From Streptomyces sp. S.PB5 (GTDB lineage: Bacteria; Actinomycetota; Actinomycetes; Streptomycetales; Streptomycetaceae), in NCBI RefSeq assembly GCF_030403745.1, contig NZ_JAQMWP010000008.1, forward strand, positions 372,001 through 436,000: DNA of 64,000 nucleotides. The letters are read 5' to 3'. Shown here one piece after another: positions 8,589 through 18,083 of the stretch. The number at the start of each line of letters is the position of its first letter. Position 1 is the first letter of the stretch. Made by a program: the position numbers and the translations under genes. The notes under the pieces were generated by a model that searched no databases, was not told the DNA's origin, and saw nothing but the letters and a program-made list of their open reading frames with translations.

Positions 8589-10583
8589 TCACGCTCCCGT
8601 GGCGACGAGGACGGCGGCGACCACCAGGACGACGGTGCCGGCGAGCAGCGCGCTCACATAGGTCTGCACATTGCCGGTCTGGGCCCGCCGTACGGCCGCC
8701 CCCAGCAGTCGGGGCAGGGCGCCCGCGGCGCGTACGTAGGTCTCGACGACTTCACGGTCGAGGAACCGGACGAGGGTGGCGCCGGCCTGGACCGGGCGGA
8801 CGAAGAGGGCCGAGTACACGGCGTCGAGGTGGAAGCCGACGGCCGCGTGCCGGTGGAGCGGGCCGAGCAGGAGTCGGCCGGGATCCGCGGGGTCGGGCGC
8901 GTAGGCGATGTCTCCGTACGCGGGCTCGTGGCTGGCGATGGCCTCGGCCTCGACACGGGCCGAGTCGCCCTCCGGGTGGGCGGCGACCGCGCCCAGCGGG
9001 ACGCGGACCGCGAGTGCGGTGGTGTGCCGCCAGGCCGCGTAGGTGACGATGCCGCCGACCAGGGCGACGCCGGTGCCGAGGACGGACGTGGTGAGGGTCG
9101 GGGCGAGGTCGTTGCCGTCGAACCAGTCGGGCAGTACGCGGTAGGCGAGCCCGCCGACGGCGAGGGACGGGACCGCGAGGACCCACAGAACGACGGTCAT
9201 CGTCAGCGGCTGCCTGCCGTGGTCGGGGGCCTCGGCGCCCCGGCCGTTGAAGGCCAGCAGCCACAGGCGCATGGCGTACGCCGCGGTGAGCAGCGCCGTG
9301 AGCAGGCCGGCGACCAGGACGACCCAGCCCGCCGCTCCGGGGGCGTGCTCGGTGTGGCCGGTGGCGACGTGCTCGGCGGCGCCGAGGACGGACTCCTTGG
9401 AGAAGAAGCCGCTGAAGGGCGGGATCGCGGCGAGCGCGAGGAGCGCCACGGTCATCGTCCAGTAGGCGTCGGGGACGCGGTCGCGCAGGTGGCCCATACG
9501 GGACATGGCGGCCAGTGAGTTGGTGCCGGCGGCGTGGATGATCACGCCCGCCGCGAGGAACAGCAGCGCCTTGAAGGCGCCGTGCGACAGGAGGTGGAAG
9601 ACGGCGGCGCCGCGGTCGGCGACGGCGAGGGCGCCGGTCATGTAGCCGAGCTGGCCGATCGTCGAGTAGGCGAGGACGCGCTTGATGTCGTCCTGGGCGA
9701 GCGCGGCGAGCGCGGAGCCGGCCATGGTGACGGCGGCCATCACGGCGAGGACGACCATCGCGGCCTGCGAGGCCTCGAACACCGGGAGGAGACGGGCGAT
9801 GAAGTAGACGCCGGCGGCGACCATCGTCGCGGCGTGGATCAGTGCGGAGACGGGCGTGGGGCCCGCCATCGCGTCCGGGAGCCAGGTGTGCAGCGGGAAC
9901 TGCGCCGACTTGCCGGCCACGCCCGCCAGGAGCAGCAGGGCGATCAGGGTCGGATGGTCGAGTCCGTCGTGTGCGACGGCGCCGAGGACCTTCGTGATGC
10001 GGAAGGAGCCGGCGTCGGTGGCGAGCGCGAACAGGCCGATCAGGAAGGGGACGTCACCGAGCTTGGTGACGAGGAAGGCCTTGATGGAGGCGGCGCGGGC
10101 CTCCGGGGTCTCCCAGTAGTGGCCGACCAGGAAGTACGAGCAGATGCCCATGATCTCCCAGCCGACCAGCAGCACCATCAGGTCGCCTGAGTAGACGACG
10201 AGAAGCATCGCGGAGGTGAAGAGGGAGACGAGGGCGGCGTAGGAGGGGTAGCGCGGGTCGTCGCGCAGGTAGCCCGTCGAGTAGATCTGCACACAGGTGG
10301 CGACGAGGCCGACGAGTACGGCGACCAGGGCGGCGAAGCCGTCGATGTGCAGGGCGAGTTCGATCGGGACGGACCCGGTGGGCGTGAGCTCGGTGGCGGC
10401 GTTCACGGCCTCGTCGCCACCCTGGCGCACGGCGACCACCGCGGCCAGGGCGAGGGCGGTGAGCGTCGGCAGGACGGCGAGCGGGCGGACGAAGCCGGGG
10501 GCCGTGCGGCCCAGGAGCAGACCGGCGGCCGCGCCCAGGAACGGAAGGAGGGGGACGAGAACGGCGAGGGTGGTGGTGGTCAC
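8589..10583 (-). CDS. nuoL2: NADH-quinone oxidoreductase subunit L, second copy
   Basis: A 664-residue distal antiporter-like subunit of the complex I membrane arm. The helix-5/7/8 signatures are intact: [54 protein letters not shown] and [18 protein letters not shown]. The C-terminus keeps the long amphipathic lateral-helix region and final anchor helix ([20 protein letters not shown]), although the linker is rich in Asp, Pro and Glu. It overlaps nuoK2 by four bases (10580-10583). Its length is normal for NuoL and close to the right-hand copy (654 residues). Confidence 0.94.
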   Translation of the reverse strand: MTTTTLAVLVPLLPFLGAAAGLLLGRTAPGFVRPLAVLPTLTALALAAVVAVRQGGDEAVNAATELTPTGSVPIELALHIDGFAALVAVLVGLVATCVQIYSTGYLRDDPRYPSYAALVSLFTSAMLLVVYSGDLMVLLVGWEIMGICSYFLVGHYWETPEARAASIKAFLVTKLGDVPFLIGLFALATDAGSFRITKVLGAVAHDGLDHPTLIALLLLAGVAGKSAQFPLHTWLPDAMAGPTPVSALIHAATMVAAGVYFIARLLPVFEASQAAMVVLAVMAAVTMAGSALAALAQDDIKRVLAYSTIGQLGYMTGALAVADRGAAVFHLLSHGAFKALLFLAAGVIIHAAGTNSLAAMSRMGHLRDRVPDAYWTMTVALLALAAIPPFSGFFSKESVLGAAEHVATGHTEHAPGAAGWVVLVAGLLTALLTAAYAMRLWLLAFNGRGAEAPDHGRQPLTMTVVLWVLAVPSLAVGGLAYRVLPDWFDGNDLAPTLTTSVLGTGVALVGGIVTYAAWRHTTALAVRVPLGAVAAHPEGDSARVEAEAIASHEPAYGDIAYAPDPADPGRLLLGPLHRHAAVGFHLDAVYSALFVRPVQAGATLVRFLDREVVETYVRAAGALPRLLGAAVRRAQTGNVQTYVSALLAGTVVLVVAAVLVATGA

Positions 10584-10966
10584 GCGGTGGCCTCAGCCTT
10601 CTCGGCCGCGGGGACGTCGCCGTCGGAGTCGGGGACTTCGGGCTCGTGGCCCTCGGCGGTGTCGCGGAGCTTGTCGATGTCCGAGGTACCGCGGTTGCGG
10701 TAGACGGCGAGGACGATCGCCAGGCCGATGCCGATCTCGGCGGCGGCGATGGCGATGGTGAACAGGGTCAGGGCCTGGCCGGAGTGCAGGGTCTCCTCGG
10801 CGGTCCGGCTGAGCCAGACGTCGAAGGCGACGAGGTTGAGGTTGACGGCGTTGAGCATCAGCTCGACCGACATCAGGACCAGGATCGCGTTGCGGCGGGC
10901 GAGGACGCCGTAGAGGCCGGTGCAGAAGAGGAGGGCGGAGAGTACGGCGGGATAGGCGAGGTGCAT
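10580..10966 (-). CDS. nuoK2: NADH-quinone oxidoreductase subunit K, second copy, with acidic tail
   Basis: A 128-residue subunit with three membrane helices. Both conserved membrane glutamates are present, in [18 protein letters not shown] and [15 protein letters not shown], consistent with a functional proton path. A tail of about 30 residues rich in Glu, Asp and Ala ([20 protein letters not shown]) extends past the usual end; the right-hand NuoK is only 99 residues. The ATG at 10966 abuts the nuoJ2 stop. Part of the ten-gene operon. Confidence 0.93.
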   Translation of the reverse strand: MHLAYPAVLSALLFCTGLYGVLARRNAILVLMSVELMLNAVNLNLVAFDVWLSRTAEETLHSGQALTLFTIAIAAAEIGIGLAIVLAVYRNRGTSDIDKLRDTAEGHEPEVPDSDGDVPAAEKAEATA

Positions 10967-11844
10967 CAGCGGGCGCCTTCCTGCGCGGCCGGGGTGGTCC
11001 GCTCGGCGGGGGCATTGCCGCTCCGGGCGGCCTCGGCGCGCTGATCGGTGACGTGGCTCTCGGACGGCTCGGTTCGCTCCGTCTCGCTGCCGCTTCCCGT
11101 CACCCTGGTCTCCTCGGCGGCGGTGCGGCTCTCGGCCGAATCGGTTGTCTTGGCCGGCTTGTTTCGCCCGATCGGGTGATTACGGGAATTCGGGGCGGAT
11201 GGGGAACTACCGGTCGCGGGCCGGAAGTTCACAGGGGGAGAGCTCGACTCCGCCTTCGCCTTCCGGGACAGGACGATCGCGCCGACCAGTGCGGCGAGGA
11301 GAAGGACGGAGAGGGCCTCGAAGGGGAGGACCCAGTTCTGGAAGAGGCTCGCTCCGGTGGCCTCCGTCGAGCCGGCGGCGGGACCGTCCAGATCGATCCA
11401 GGTCGAGCGGAACGCGTCGACGACCACCCAGACGAGGGCAGCGGCCGAGGCGACGGCGACGGTGAGGGCGGCCCAGCGGTTGCCTGAGTCGGCGTCCGGG
11501 GAGCGACCGATGGGGGCCTTGGTGAGCATCAGACCGAAGAGAAGGAGGACAACTACGGAGCCCACGTAGATGAGGACCTGCACCCAGGCGATGAACTCGG
11601 CCGTCAGCAGGAGATATTCGACGGCCAGGCCGCCGAGGGTCACCACCAGCCACAGGGCGGCGTGCACCAGCTGTCGGGTGGTGACGGTGATGATCGCGGC
11701 ACCGAAGGTGACCAGGCCGACGAGGAGAAAGGCGATCTCCACGCCGGTCGGCGAGAGGAAACCGTGGGTTTCCGTGGCGGCCACGGTGAGGAAGCCGCGG
11801 GCTTCGGCGGCGGCCGGGGTGAGGGGTACGGAGGCGGGGCTCAC
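10966..11844 (-). CDS. nuoJ2: NADH-quinone oxidoreductase subunit J, second copy, long hydrophilic tail
   Basis: A 292-residue protein. Residues 33-195 hold five membrane helices with NuoJ features, including [26 protein letters not shown] and [20 protein letters not shown], the helix-3 pi-bulge region. Residues after about 195 form a Ser/Thr/Glu/Arg-rich, probably disordered tail of nearly 100 residues. The GTG start at 11844 overlaps the nuoI2 stop (GTGA). The longer upstream frame is a nuoI2 shadow. The N-terminal 30 residues are also unusual, with an imperfect repeat ([13 protein letters not shown] / [10 protein letters not shown]). Confidence 0.9.
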   Translation of the reverse strand: MSPASVPLTPAAAEARGFLTVAATETHGFLSPTGVEIAFLLVGLVTFGAAIITVTTRQLVHAALWLVVTLGGLAVEYLLLTAEFIAWVQVLIYVGSVVVLLLFGLMLTKAPIGRSPDADSGNRWAALTVAVASAAALVWVVVDAFRSTWIDLDGPAAGSTEATGASLFQNWVLPFEALSVLLLAALVGAIVLSRKAKAESSSPPVNFRPATGSSPSAPNSRNHPIGRNKPAKTTDSAESRTAAEETRVTGSGSETERTEPSESHVTDQRAEAARSGNAPAERTTPAAQEGAR

Positions 11845-12392
11845 GCGTCTCCCTCCTGAGGTTCGGCCTGTGCCGTCGCTAGTTTCTCGGCGGTCTTGCG
11901 GGCGGCCGCGATCTCCTTCGGCTCCTCGGCGGCGGGGTCGAGGGCCGGCGGGGCCGGGACGGTCCACATCCACTCGCGGAGCTTGTCGCGTTCGTGGGTG
12001 AGGTCACGGATGTCGGTCTCGGCGTACTCGAACTCCGGGGACCAGAACAGGGCGTCGAAAGGACACACCTCGATGCAGATACCGCAGTACATGCATAGGG
12101 AGAAGTCGATGGCGAAGCGGTCGAGGACGTTGCGGCTGCGCTCACGGCCGCCGGGGGTCGCCGCCGGGACGGTCTCCTTGTGGGAGTCGATGTAGATGCA
12201 CCAGTCCGGGCACTCCCGGGCGCAGAGCATGCAGACCGTGCAGTTCTCCTCGAACAGGCCGATGACGCCGCGGGTGCGGGGCGGGAGGTCGGGCTGGACG
12301 TCGGGGTACTGCTCGGTGACGGTCTTCCTCGTCATCGTGCGGAGGGTGACGGCCAGGCCCTTGGCGAGGCCACTGCCAGGAATGGGGGCCAT
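11841..12392 (-). CDS. nuoI2: NADH-quinone oxidoreductase subunit I, second copy (two 4Fe-4S)
   Basis: A 183-residue peripheral-arm iron-sulfur protein. It carries two complete ferredoxin-type motifs: Cys51/54/57 with Cys61-Pro, and Cys100/103/106 with Cys110-Pro. These would bind clusters N6a and N6b, which carry electrons toward N2. The ATG at 12392 shares one base with the nuoH2 stop. Keeping an intact NuoI when NuoE, F and G are missing means electrons are expected to enter from some other donor, as in ferredoxin-dependent complex I relatives. The C-terminal 40 residues are Ala/Glu-rich. Confidence 0.94.
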   Translation of the reverse strand: MAPIPGSGLAKGLAVTLRTMTRKTVTEQYPDVQPDLPPRTRGVIGLFEENCTVCMLCARECPDWCIYIDSHKETVPAATPGGRERSRNVLDRFAIDFSLCMYCGICIEVCPFDALFWSPEFEYAETDIRDLTHERDKLREWMWTVPAPPALDPAAEEPKEIAAARKTAEKLATAQAEPQEGDA

Positions 12393-13360
12393 CAGGAGAT
12401 CACCACCTTGACGATGCCGGTGAGGGCGATCTGAGCGAGAGAAAGGGGCACGAGGAGGGTCCAGGAGAGCTTCTGGAGCTGGTCCTCGCGCAGGCGGGGG
12501 TAGGTGACACGGAGCCAGATCACGAGGAAGGCGAGGATCGCGGTCTTCAGCAGGGTCCAGACCCAGCCGAGGCCGTCGGCGCCCCAGGGGCCGTGCCAGC
12601 CGCCCAGGAAGAGGACGGTGGTCAGGCCGCACAGGACGATGATCCCGGCGTACTCGGCGAGCAGGAACAGGGCGAAGCGGAGGCCGGTGTACTCCGTGTA
12701 CGCGCCGAAGATGATCTCCGAGTCGGCGACGGGCATGTCGAAGGGCGGGCGCTGGAGTTCTGCGAGGCCGGCGGCGAAGAAGACGATCGCGCCGACGATC
12801 TGCCAGGGCAGCCACCACCACTCGAAGGCGTCGACGATGCCGGGAAGGGAGACCGTGCCGGCCGCCATCGCGACGGAGGCGGCGGTGAGCAGCATCGGGA
12901 GTTCGTAGGCGAGGAGCTGGGCGGCGGTGCGGAGGCCGCCGAGGAGGGAGAACTTGTTGGCGCTGGCCCAGCCGGCCATGAGAGAGCCGAGGACACCCAC
13001 GCCCATGACGGCCAGGACGAAGAACACGCCCGCGTCGATGACCTCGCCGACGGCGCCCTCACCGGGGCCGATGGGGATGGCGAGGAGGACCAGGAGGTAG
13101 GGCAGAAGGGCGACTGCGGGGGCGAGCTGGAAGATACGGCGGTCCGCGCCCGCGGGGACGATGTCTTCCTTCTGCGCGAACTTCACGCCGTCCGCGACGA
13201 GTTGGGCCCAGCCGTGGAAGCCGCCGGCGTACATCGGACCGAGGCGGCCCTGCATGTGAGCCATGACCTTGTGCTCGGTCTGGCCGACGATGAGGGGGAA
13301 GGTGAGGAAGACGACGAAGACGATCAGGAGTCGCAGGGCGACGTCGAGAGCGTCGTTCAC
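12392..13360 (-). CDS. nuoH2: NADH-quinone oxidoreductase subunit H, second copy
   Basis: A 322-residue membrane subunit that forms part of the quinone chamber and the E-channel. The signatures are [39 protein letters not shown], and [26 protein letters not shown], whose conserved Glu pair corresponds to the quinone-chamber loop. Eight spans are predicted. It is much shorter than the right-hand NuoH (455 residues) because it lacks that copy's long C-terminal tail. Its ATG overlaps the nuoC2 stop by four bases. An intact quinone-site subunit H without the partner NuoD is the main puzzle of this operon. Confidence 0.94.
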   Translation of the reverse strand: MNDALDVALRLLIVFVVFLTFPLIVGQTEHKVMAHMQGRLGPMYAGGFHGWAQLVADGVKFAQKEDIVPAGADRRIFQLAPAVALLPYLLVLLAIPIGPGEGAVGEVIDAGVFFVLAVMGVGVLGSLMAGWASANKFSLLGGLRTAAQLLAYELPMLLTAASVAMAAGTVSLPGIVDAFEWWWLPWQIVGAIVFFAAGLAELQRPPFDMPVADSEIIFGAYTEYTGLRFALFLLAEYAGIIVLCGLTTVLFLGGWHGPWGADGLGWVWTLLKTAILAFLVIWLRVTYPRLREDQLQKLSWTLLVPLSLAQIALTGIVKVVIS

Positions 13361-15294
13361 TGCGGGCCTCCTGCGGGGTTTTCGGGAGCGTCGGGGTTTT
13401 CGGTGGCGTCAGGGGTGTCGGTGGCGTCCGGGATTCCCGCGGCGTCCGGGGTTCCGGGGGCGCCGGGCTGGTCCGGGGTTCCAAAGGCCCCGGGGGCACT
13501 GGGCCGTGCCCGGGTTTCAGTGGCTCCGGGGGGTTCCTCGCGAGAGAGGGTGGCTTCGGCGTCCGGGGCCGGAGCGGGACGGGGATCGGGGTCGGGAGCT
13601 GATGCCTGCTCGGTCTCAGTCCCGGACTCCGGGCCTGCCGCCGGCGCGGCCTGCGGCTCAGCCTCCGGACTCGGCTCGGTCTCGGAGGTCGGCTCGGCCT
13701 CGGACGTCGGCTCGACCTCGGACGCCGGCTCGACCTCGGACGCCGCCTCGTTCTGCGGCTCAGCGTCCTGACGCGGCTGTGTCTCGGACTCAGGCTCCCC
13801 CTGCGGCCCTGCGCCCTGGCCCGGCTGCATCTCGGGGCCCGGCTGCATCTCGGACTCCGGCCCCACCTCGGGGCCCGACTCCGTCTCGAACTCCGGCGCT
13901 GTCTCGGACTCGAACCGCGCCTCGGTCTCCTGGCTCGGTTCGGGCTCGGGACGTCGTTCCGGTTCGGGTTCGGGTTCGGGTTCGGCGAAGGCCGGGCGGG
14001 CGTGGTGCCACGGGGCGTCCGGGCTGCGGGGGGCCGTGGGTGTTTTCTGAGGTGTGGGCTCGGTGCCGTGGGCCTGGGTGCCCTCGGCCGGAGCGGCAGA
14101 CGTCGGCGTGCCGGGTGCGGTGCGTTGGCTCGCCGAGCCCTGCGAGGCGCTGCGTGAGCGGCGGGGGCCCGCGGGAGCGGCACCTGTCCCGGGACCCGTC
14201 CCGGGCTGCTGGGAGGCCGAGCCCTCGCTCGCGCTTCGTGCGCGACGCGGCGCGGCCCGGGTGCCTGACGCCGACGAGGGCGTGCCGGTGTCAGCCGCGG
14301 GGGTCCCGGTGCCCGGCTCGGCGCCCTCGGTGTCGGTGGTCGACGCCTCGGGGTTCGCAGGCGTCTGGTCGGCCGAATCCTCAGCCCCGGTACGGGAACG
14401 GGGCGGCGTGGCATCCGAAGCGGCCGCCCCCTCGGTCTGGCTCGCCGAACCCTCCGCCGCCGTACGAGCACGACGCGGACCCACACCCGCCGCCCCCGGC
14501 GTCACAGGCGCCTCCGCCTGGCTCGCCGAACCCTCCGCCGCCGTACGAGCACGACGCGGACCCGCACCCGCCGCCCCCGGCGTCACAGGCGCCTCCGCCT
14601 GGCTCGCCGAACCCTCCGCCGTCGTGCGGGCGCGACGGACGGGGCGTTCGCCTGCTGCTCGGGCTGGGCGTTCGCCGGTGGCTCGGGCTCCTGCGGTGCG
14701 GGTGGGGCGGGTTGGGGCTGGGGGGAGTTGGCCCTTCAGGGGGCCCCACTCGTTGGGATCGGGGACGCCTGGGGGGAGCATTTGGCGGCGCTTGGGGCCG
14801 CCGTGGTCGGACTCGCCCGGTTCCTTGGCGCCGGGCCAGGCCTTGGCGACTCGGGCGGCCAGGACGAAGTCCTTGCGGAGGGGGTGGCCCTCGAAGTTTT
14901 CCGGGAGAAGGAGGTGGTTCAGGGCGGGGTGACCCTCGAAGGTCACGCCGAACATTTCGTGGGTCTCGCGTTCGTGCCAGGCGGCGCCCGCGAATACGTC
15001 GACCGCGCTCGGCAGGGTCGGGGACTCGTGCGGGACCGTCGTGCGCAGGAGCAGGCGGCGGACCGGCGACAACGCCGCCACGTGCGCGGCGATGCGGAAG
15101 CCCGTGCCCGGTTCGTCGACCGCGCTCAGCCAGTCGAAGTAGGTGCAGCCCAACTCGTCACGGGCTGTCCGCAGCGCGGTGAGCCAGGAAGCCGGCGGGA
15201 CGTCCACCGTCAGGACCTCGTAGGACTCCTCGGCCATGGTGTCCGCGCCGAACAGTTCCTCGACGGGGGCGGGCAGCCAGCCGACCGCGGTCAT
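13357..15294 (-). CDS. nuoC2: NADH-quinone oxidoreductase subunit C, second copy, with 470-residue repetitive tail
   Basis: Residues 1 to about 160 form a NuoC (30-kDa) domain, with the signature [20 protein letters not shown] at 106-125 and LRKDF at 139-143. It would sit beside NuoB and NuoD at the base of the peripheral arm. From about residue 165 to 645 the protein is low-complexity. First comes a stretch with six copies of an RR-x-R-x-x-x-EGSASQ motif (near 220, 247, 274, 298, 350 and 378), then a highly acidic Glu/Pro/Ser stretch, then a Pro/Ala/Asp/Thr-rich end. Ordinary NuoC is about 200-250 residues. No NuoD-like sequence is fused here. The coding frame is intact throughout, and the ATG overlaps the nuoB2 stop (ATGA). 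Confidence 0.9.
   Translation of the reverse strand: MTAVGWLPAPVEELFGADTMAEESYEVLTVDVPPASWLTALRTARDELGCTYFDWLSAVDEPGTGFRIAAHVAALSPVRRLLLRTTVPHESPTLPSAVDVFAGAAWHERETHEMFGVTFEGHPALNHLLLPENFEGHPLRKDFVLAARVAKAWPGAKEPGESDHGGPKRRQMLPPGVPDPNEWGPLKGQLPPAPTRPTRTAGARATGERPARAAGERPVRRARTTAEGSASQAEAPVTPGAAGAGPRRARTAAEGSASQAEAPVTPGAAGVGPRRARTAAEGSASQTEGAAASDATPPRSRTGAEDSADQTPANPEASTTDTEGAEPGTGTPAADTGTPSSASGTRAAPRRARSASEGSASQQPGTGPGTGAAPAGPRRSRSASQGSASQRTAPGTPTSAAPAEGTQAHGTEPTPQKTPTAPRSPDAPWHHARPAFAEPEPEPEPERRPEPEPSQETEARFESETAPEFETESGPEVGPESEMQPGPEMQPGQGAGPQGEPESETQPRQDAEPQNEAASEVEPASEVEPTSEAEPTSETEPSPEAEPQAAPAAGPESGTETEQASAPDPDPRPAPAPDAEATLSREEPPGATETRARPSAPGAFGTPDQPGAPGTPDAAGIPDATDTPDATENPDAPENPAGGPQ
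14127..14637 (-). repeat. Repeat region encoding RRxRxxxEGSASQ motifs in NuoC2 tail
   Basis: Six copies of a 13-residue motif lie within this stretch. The first three are spaced exactly 27 residues (81 bp) apart, with nearly identical DNA including the linker [13 protein letters not shown]. The last three are degenerate and more widely spaced. The pattern suggests recent tandem duplication at the upstream end and older divergence at the downstream end. Confidence 0.9.
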
Positions 15295-16139
15295 CGTCCC
15301 TCCCCCGACACACCATCAGAAGCCGAACCGGAAGAAGAAGGAGAAGGAGTCCCGGGAGAGGACTCAGCAGAGGAGCCAGAAGACGACCCAGAAGAGGACC
15401 CTGCAACCGAATCCGAATCCGAATCCGAATCCAAAGCCGAAGCCGAAGCCGAAGCCGAGTCCGTCAGCGGCCGCGGTCCCGAAGCCTGCCCCGATTCCGA
15501 AGCCTGCCCCGATGCCGGGCCCGATCCCGGTCCCTTCACCAACCCGCTCTGCAGCGCAGCCGTCGAGGCTCGCCCCCCGCTCACCCCGTACCGCTCCCCC
15601 AGCGACTCCCGAGCGATCTTCTCCTGGAGTTTGAGGATGCCCTGGAGGAGGGCCTCGGGGCGGGGCGGGCAGCCGGGGACGTAGACGTCGACCGGGATGA
15701 TCTGGTCGACGCCCTTGGTGACGGAGTAGGAGTCCCAGTAGGGGCCGCCGCAGTTGGAGCAGGCGCCGAAGGAGATGACGTACTTCGGTTCCGGCATCTG
15801 TTCGTACAGGCGCTTCACCGCCGGGGCCATCTTGTCCGTGACCGTGCCCGAGACGACCATCAGGTCGGCCTGGCGGGGCCCGGGGGCGAAGGGGATGACG
15901 CCGAGGCGGATGAAGTCGTGGCGGGCCATCGACGCGGCGATGAACTCGATCGCGCAGCAGGCGAGGCCGAAGTTGAAGACCCAGAGGGAGTAGCGGCGGC
16001 CCCAGTTGAGGACCACCTTCATCGGCTCGGGGGCGAGGCGGGCCAGTGCGCCCAGCCGCTTCGGCTCCGGGAGCAGGACGGGCTCCGGCGAGGTCACCGC
16101 GGGTGTCACTCCCGATGTCACTTCTGGCGTCACGTCCAT
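15291..16139 (-). CDS. nuoB2: NADH-quinone oxidoreductase subunit B, second copy, Ser/Asp-rich tail
   Basis: A 282-residue protein. Residues 40-180 form a complete NuoB (PSST) domain. The four N2-cluster ligands are present: adjacent Cys61-Cys62, Cys127 in [12 protein letters not shown] and Cys157 in [11 protein letters not shown]. The terminal electron acceptor cluster should therefore form. From about residue 185 the protein becomes a tail of Gly/Ser, then alternating Ser-Ala and Ser-Asp runs, about 95 residues long. The N-terminus also has a short valine/threonine/proline repeat. The ATG at 16139 overlaps the nuoA2 end by ten bases. Confidence 0.92.
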   Translation of the reverse strand: MDVTPEVTSGVTPAVTSPEPVLLPEPKRLGALARLAPEPMKVVLNWGRRYSLWVFNFGLACCAIEFIAASMARHDFIRLGVIPFAPGPRQADLMVVSGTVTDKMAPAVKRLYEQMPEPKYVISFGACSNCGGPYWDSYSVTKGVDQIIPVDVYVPGCPPRPEALLQGILKLQEKIARESLGERYGVSGGRASTAALQSGLVKGPGSGPASGQASESGQASGPRPLTDSASASASALDSDSDSDSVAGSSSGSSSGSSAESSPGTPSPSSSGSASDGVSGEGR

Positions 16140-16537
16140 GTCAGGACGCCCTTCTTGTATGCGTACAGCAGGCCCACGGCCAGGAAGCCGAGGAAGATGA
16201 ACATCTCGACGAGCGTGGTGGCGCCGTAGCCGGGGGCGGCGAAGACCGTGGCCCAGGGGAACAGGAAGATCGAGTCGACGGCGAAGATGACGTAGAGGAA
16301 GGCGTAGACGTAGTAGCGGACCTGGGTGTGGGCCCAGCCCTCACCGACGGGGTCGACGCCGCACTCGTACGTCAGGAGCTTCTCGGGGGTGGGTACGACG
16401 GGGCGCAGCAGGCGGCCCGCGCCGAAGGCGACGGCGACGAACAGCACGCCGACGACGGCGAGCAGTCCGACGACCGAGTACGACTGGAAGTAGTCCGCCG
16501 CAACGACGACGGTCGACCCGACGGTCGGTTCCGGCAC
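16130..16537 (-). CDS. nuoA2: NADH-quinone oxidoreductase subunit A, second copy
   Basis: First gene of the reduced operon; a small membrane subunit with three helices. Signatures are [20 protein letters not shown], which bears the conserved loop Cys that switches with complex state, [23 protein letters not shown] and [21 protein letters not shown] chose the GTG at 16537 because GAGGGG lies six bases before it. In-frame alternatives are ATG 16573 and GTG 16663, but both would translate an array of short DNA repeats (16570-16645). Divergent from the sensor kinase genes, so the 270-base gap probably holds both promoters. Confidence 0.9.
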   Translation of the reverse strand: MPEPTVGSTVVVAADYFQSYSVVGLLAVVGVLFVAVAFGAGRLLRPVVPTPEKLLTYECGVDPVGEGWAHTQVRYYVYAFLYVIFAVDSIFLFPWATVFAAPGYGATTLVEMFIFLGFLAVGLLYAYKKGVLTWT

Positions 16538-16569
16538 GTCCGTCCCCTCGCTCCCTGTGAACTCACCGA

Positions 16570-16645
16570 ACATCTCTGTACATCTCTGCACATCTCTGGA
16601 CACCGCTGTCTCGGCGGACACCGCTACGTCACTGGACACCGCTGT
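16570..16645. repeat. Nested 10-bp and 18-bp tandem repeats upstream of nuoA2
   Basis: ACATCTCTGT, ACATCTCTGC, ACATCTCTGG and ACACCGCTGT follow head to tail from 16570 to 16609 (10-bp period). GGACACCGCT recurs at 16598, 16616 and 16634 (18-bp period). The arrays lie in the leader or promoter of the reduced nuo operon. Confidence 0.85.
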
Positions 16646-16705
16646 TCGACGATCTGTACGCACGGGAGTCTAGGGCCTGCTAAAGAGACCGTAAGCAGCC
16701 CGTCA

Positions 16706-16727
16706 CGGCTTGAGATCGGCTTGAGAT
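16706..16727. promoter_or_regulatory. Perfect 11-bp direct repeat in the nuoA2 / sensor kinase divergent promoter
   Basis: CGGCTTGAGAT occurs twice in direct tandem (16706-16716 and 16717-16727). An 11-bp period places both copies on the same DNA face, as expected of a two-subunit regulator site. Which regulator binds is not known; the neighbouring response regulator is the first candidate. Confidence 0.5.
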
Positions 16728-16807
16728 GCCGGGGTGGGGTTTTCCCCAGGGCAGCGCGGCGGTCCGCCTCATGGCGTCGCGGCGCGCGGCGCGGCACGCT
16801 AGCCCAT

Positions 16808-18013
16808 ATGACCGAACGCCCCAGACACTTCCCGGAACGGGACAGCGAACCGGCCGCGCCGCTTCCGCCGGTCCGGTTCGCTTATGACGCGCACACCTGG
16901 AAGGAGATCGCGCATCTCCTGATCAACCTTCCGGTGGCGCTGCTCGGGTTCGTGTACGTCACGACCGTGCTGTTCACCGGGTTCTGGCTGACGGTGACGG
17001 TGATCGGGTTCCCGTTGCTCGCGGCCGGGCTGATGGGCGCGCGGAAGCTGGGCGCGATGGAGCGGGCGCGGGCCCGGGCGCTGCTCGGGGTGCGGATCGA
17101 CGAACCGAGCCCGCTGCCGCTGAAGACCGGCAACTCGGGCTTCTTCCAGCAGCTGTGGATGATGCTCAAGGACCCGGTCGGCTGGCGGACGATCCTGTAC
17201 GACTTCATCCGGCTGCCGTGGGGCATCCTCACCTTCACCATCACGCTGACCTCGTTGTTCGTGCTGTGGCCGGTGCTGCCGTTCATCGCGCGGGGCCTCG
17301 CCAACGCCGACCGGGCGATGGTGCGCGGGCTGTTGTCGCCCTCGGACGAGCTGGAGCGCCGTATCGCCGAACTGGAGTCGGACCGGGGGGTCGTGGTGGA
17401 CGCGGCCGCGTCCGACCTGCGGCGGATCGAGCGGGATCTGCACGACGGGGCGCAGGCCCGGCTGGTCAACCTCGCCATGGGGCTCGGCCTGGCCAAGGAG
17501 AAGCTGCTGGAGGACCCGGAGTACGCGCAGGCGATGGTCGCGGAGGCGCACGGCGAGGTGAAGCTGGCGCTCCAGGAGCTGCGGGATCTCGCCCGCGGCA
17601 TCCATCCCGCCGTGCTCACCGACCGCGGTCTGGACGCCGCCCTGTCCTCCGTGGCCTCGCGCTGCACGGTGCCGGTGAAGGTGACGGCCGACCTGGACGC
17701 CAGACCGGCCGCGGCGATCGAGGGCATCGCCTACTTCACCGTCTCGGAGCTGCTGCAGAACGTCAGCAAGCACAGCGGGGCGCGGACGGCCTCCGTCGAT
17801 GTGTGGCGGTCGAAGGACCGGCTGCTGATCCAGGTCTGGGACGACGGCCGTGGCGGCGCCCGCCTCGACGGCGGCACCGGTATGCAGGGCCTCGCCGAGC
17901 GCCTCGACGCCGTCGACGGGCTGTTCGTCATCGATTCGCCCCAGGGCGGTCCTACGACGGTGACGGCCGAGTTGCCCTGGCGGGACCGGGCGCCCGACGA
18001 CCGCCAGGGGTAG
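16808..18013 (+). CDS. Sensor histidine kinase, putative-sensor domain (PF13796) + HisKA_3
   Basis: A 401-residue membrane histidine kinase. Residues 32-190 form a hydrophobic sensor region with four spans in two pairs (about 36-75 and 126-165), resembling the PF13796 putative sensor domain. The HisKA_3 helix follows with phospho-acceptor His212 in RRIERDLHDGAQARLV. The ATPase domain has YFTVSELLQNVSKHSG and WDDGRGGARLDGGTGMQGLAERLDAVDG. The ATG at 16808 is the natural start; longer upstream frames run antisense through nuoB2. It is followed 154 bp later by a paralogue sharing the kinase core. A signal within the membrane is likely, since there is almost no extracytoplasmic loop. Confidence 0.9.
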   Translation: MTERPRHFPERDSEPAAPLPPVRFAYDAHTWKEIAHLLINLPVALLGFVYVTTVLFTGFWLTVTVIGFPLLAAGLMGARKLGAMERARARALLGVRIDEPSPLPLKTGNSGFFQQLWMMLKDPVGWRTILYDFIRLPWGILTFTITLTSLFVLWPVLPFIARGLANADRAMVRGLLSPSDELERRIAELESDRGVVVDAAASDLRRIERDLHDGAQARLVNLAMGLGLAKEKLLEDPEYAQAMVAEAHGEVKLALQELRDLARGIHPAVLTDRGLDAALSSVASRCTVPVKVTADLDARPAAAIEGIAYFTVSELLQNVSKHSGARTASVDVWRSKDRLLIQVWDDGRGGARLDGGTGMQGLAERLDAVDGLFVIDSPQGGPTTVTAELPWRDRAPDDRQG

Positions 18014-18083
18014 GGAAAACCCCCCTCCCAAGACGCCGACGGACTCCATGGTCCGCGGACCTGCGGTGCAGCAGGGTGGAGGT

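Noticed and set aside
7110-9518. An 802-residue plus-strand open frame opposite nuoM2 and nuoL2
   Set aside because: A mirror of third-position GC bias. Its composition (Gly, Asp, Arg, Glu, Gln runs) is that of an antisense frame and no domain is seen.
14440-14632. The two 81-bp near-identical blocks as a CRISPR or mobile element
   Set aside because: They are adjacent without spacers, keep the frame, and encode the NuoC2 motif array.
13263-15182. A 639-residue plus-strand frame opposite nuoC2
   Set aside because: It reads the repeat tail of nuoC2 in reverse. The minus-strand frame has the NuoC domain, so the plus frame is a shadow.
13357-15294. A possible NuoC-NuoD fusion as the missing subunit D
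   Set aside because: The region after the NuoC domain contains no NuoD signature and is low-complexity.
16573-16663. Upstream starts for nuoA2
   Set aside because: Both would translate the DNA repeat array, and the GTG at 16537 has a better ribosome site. Not excluded experimentally.
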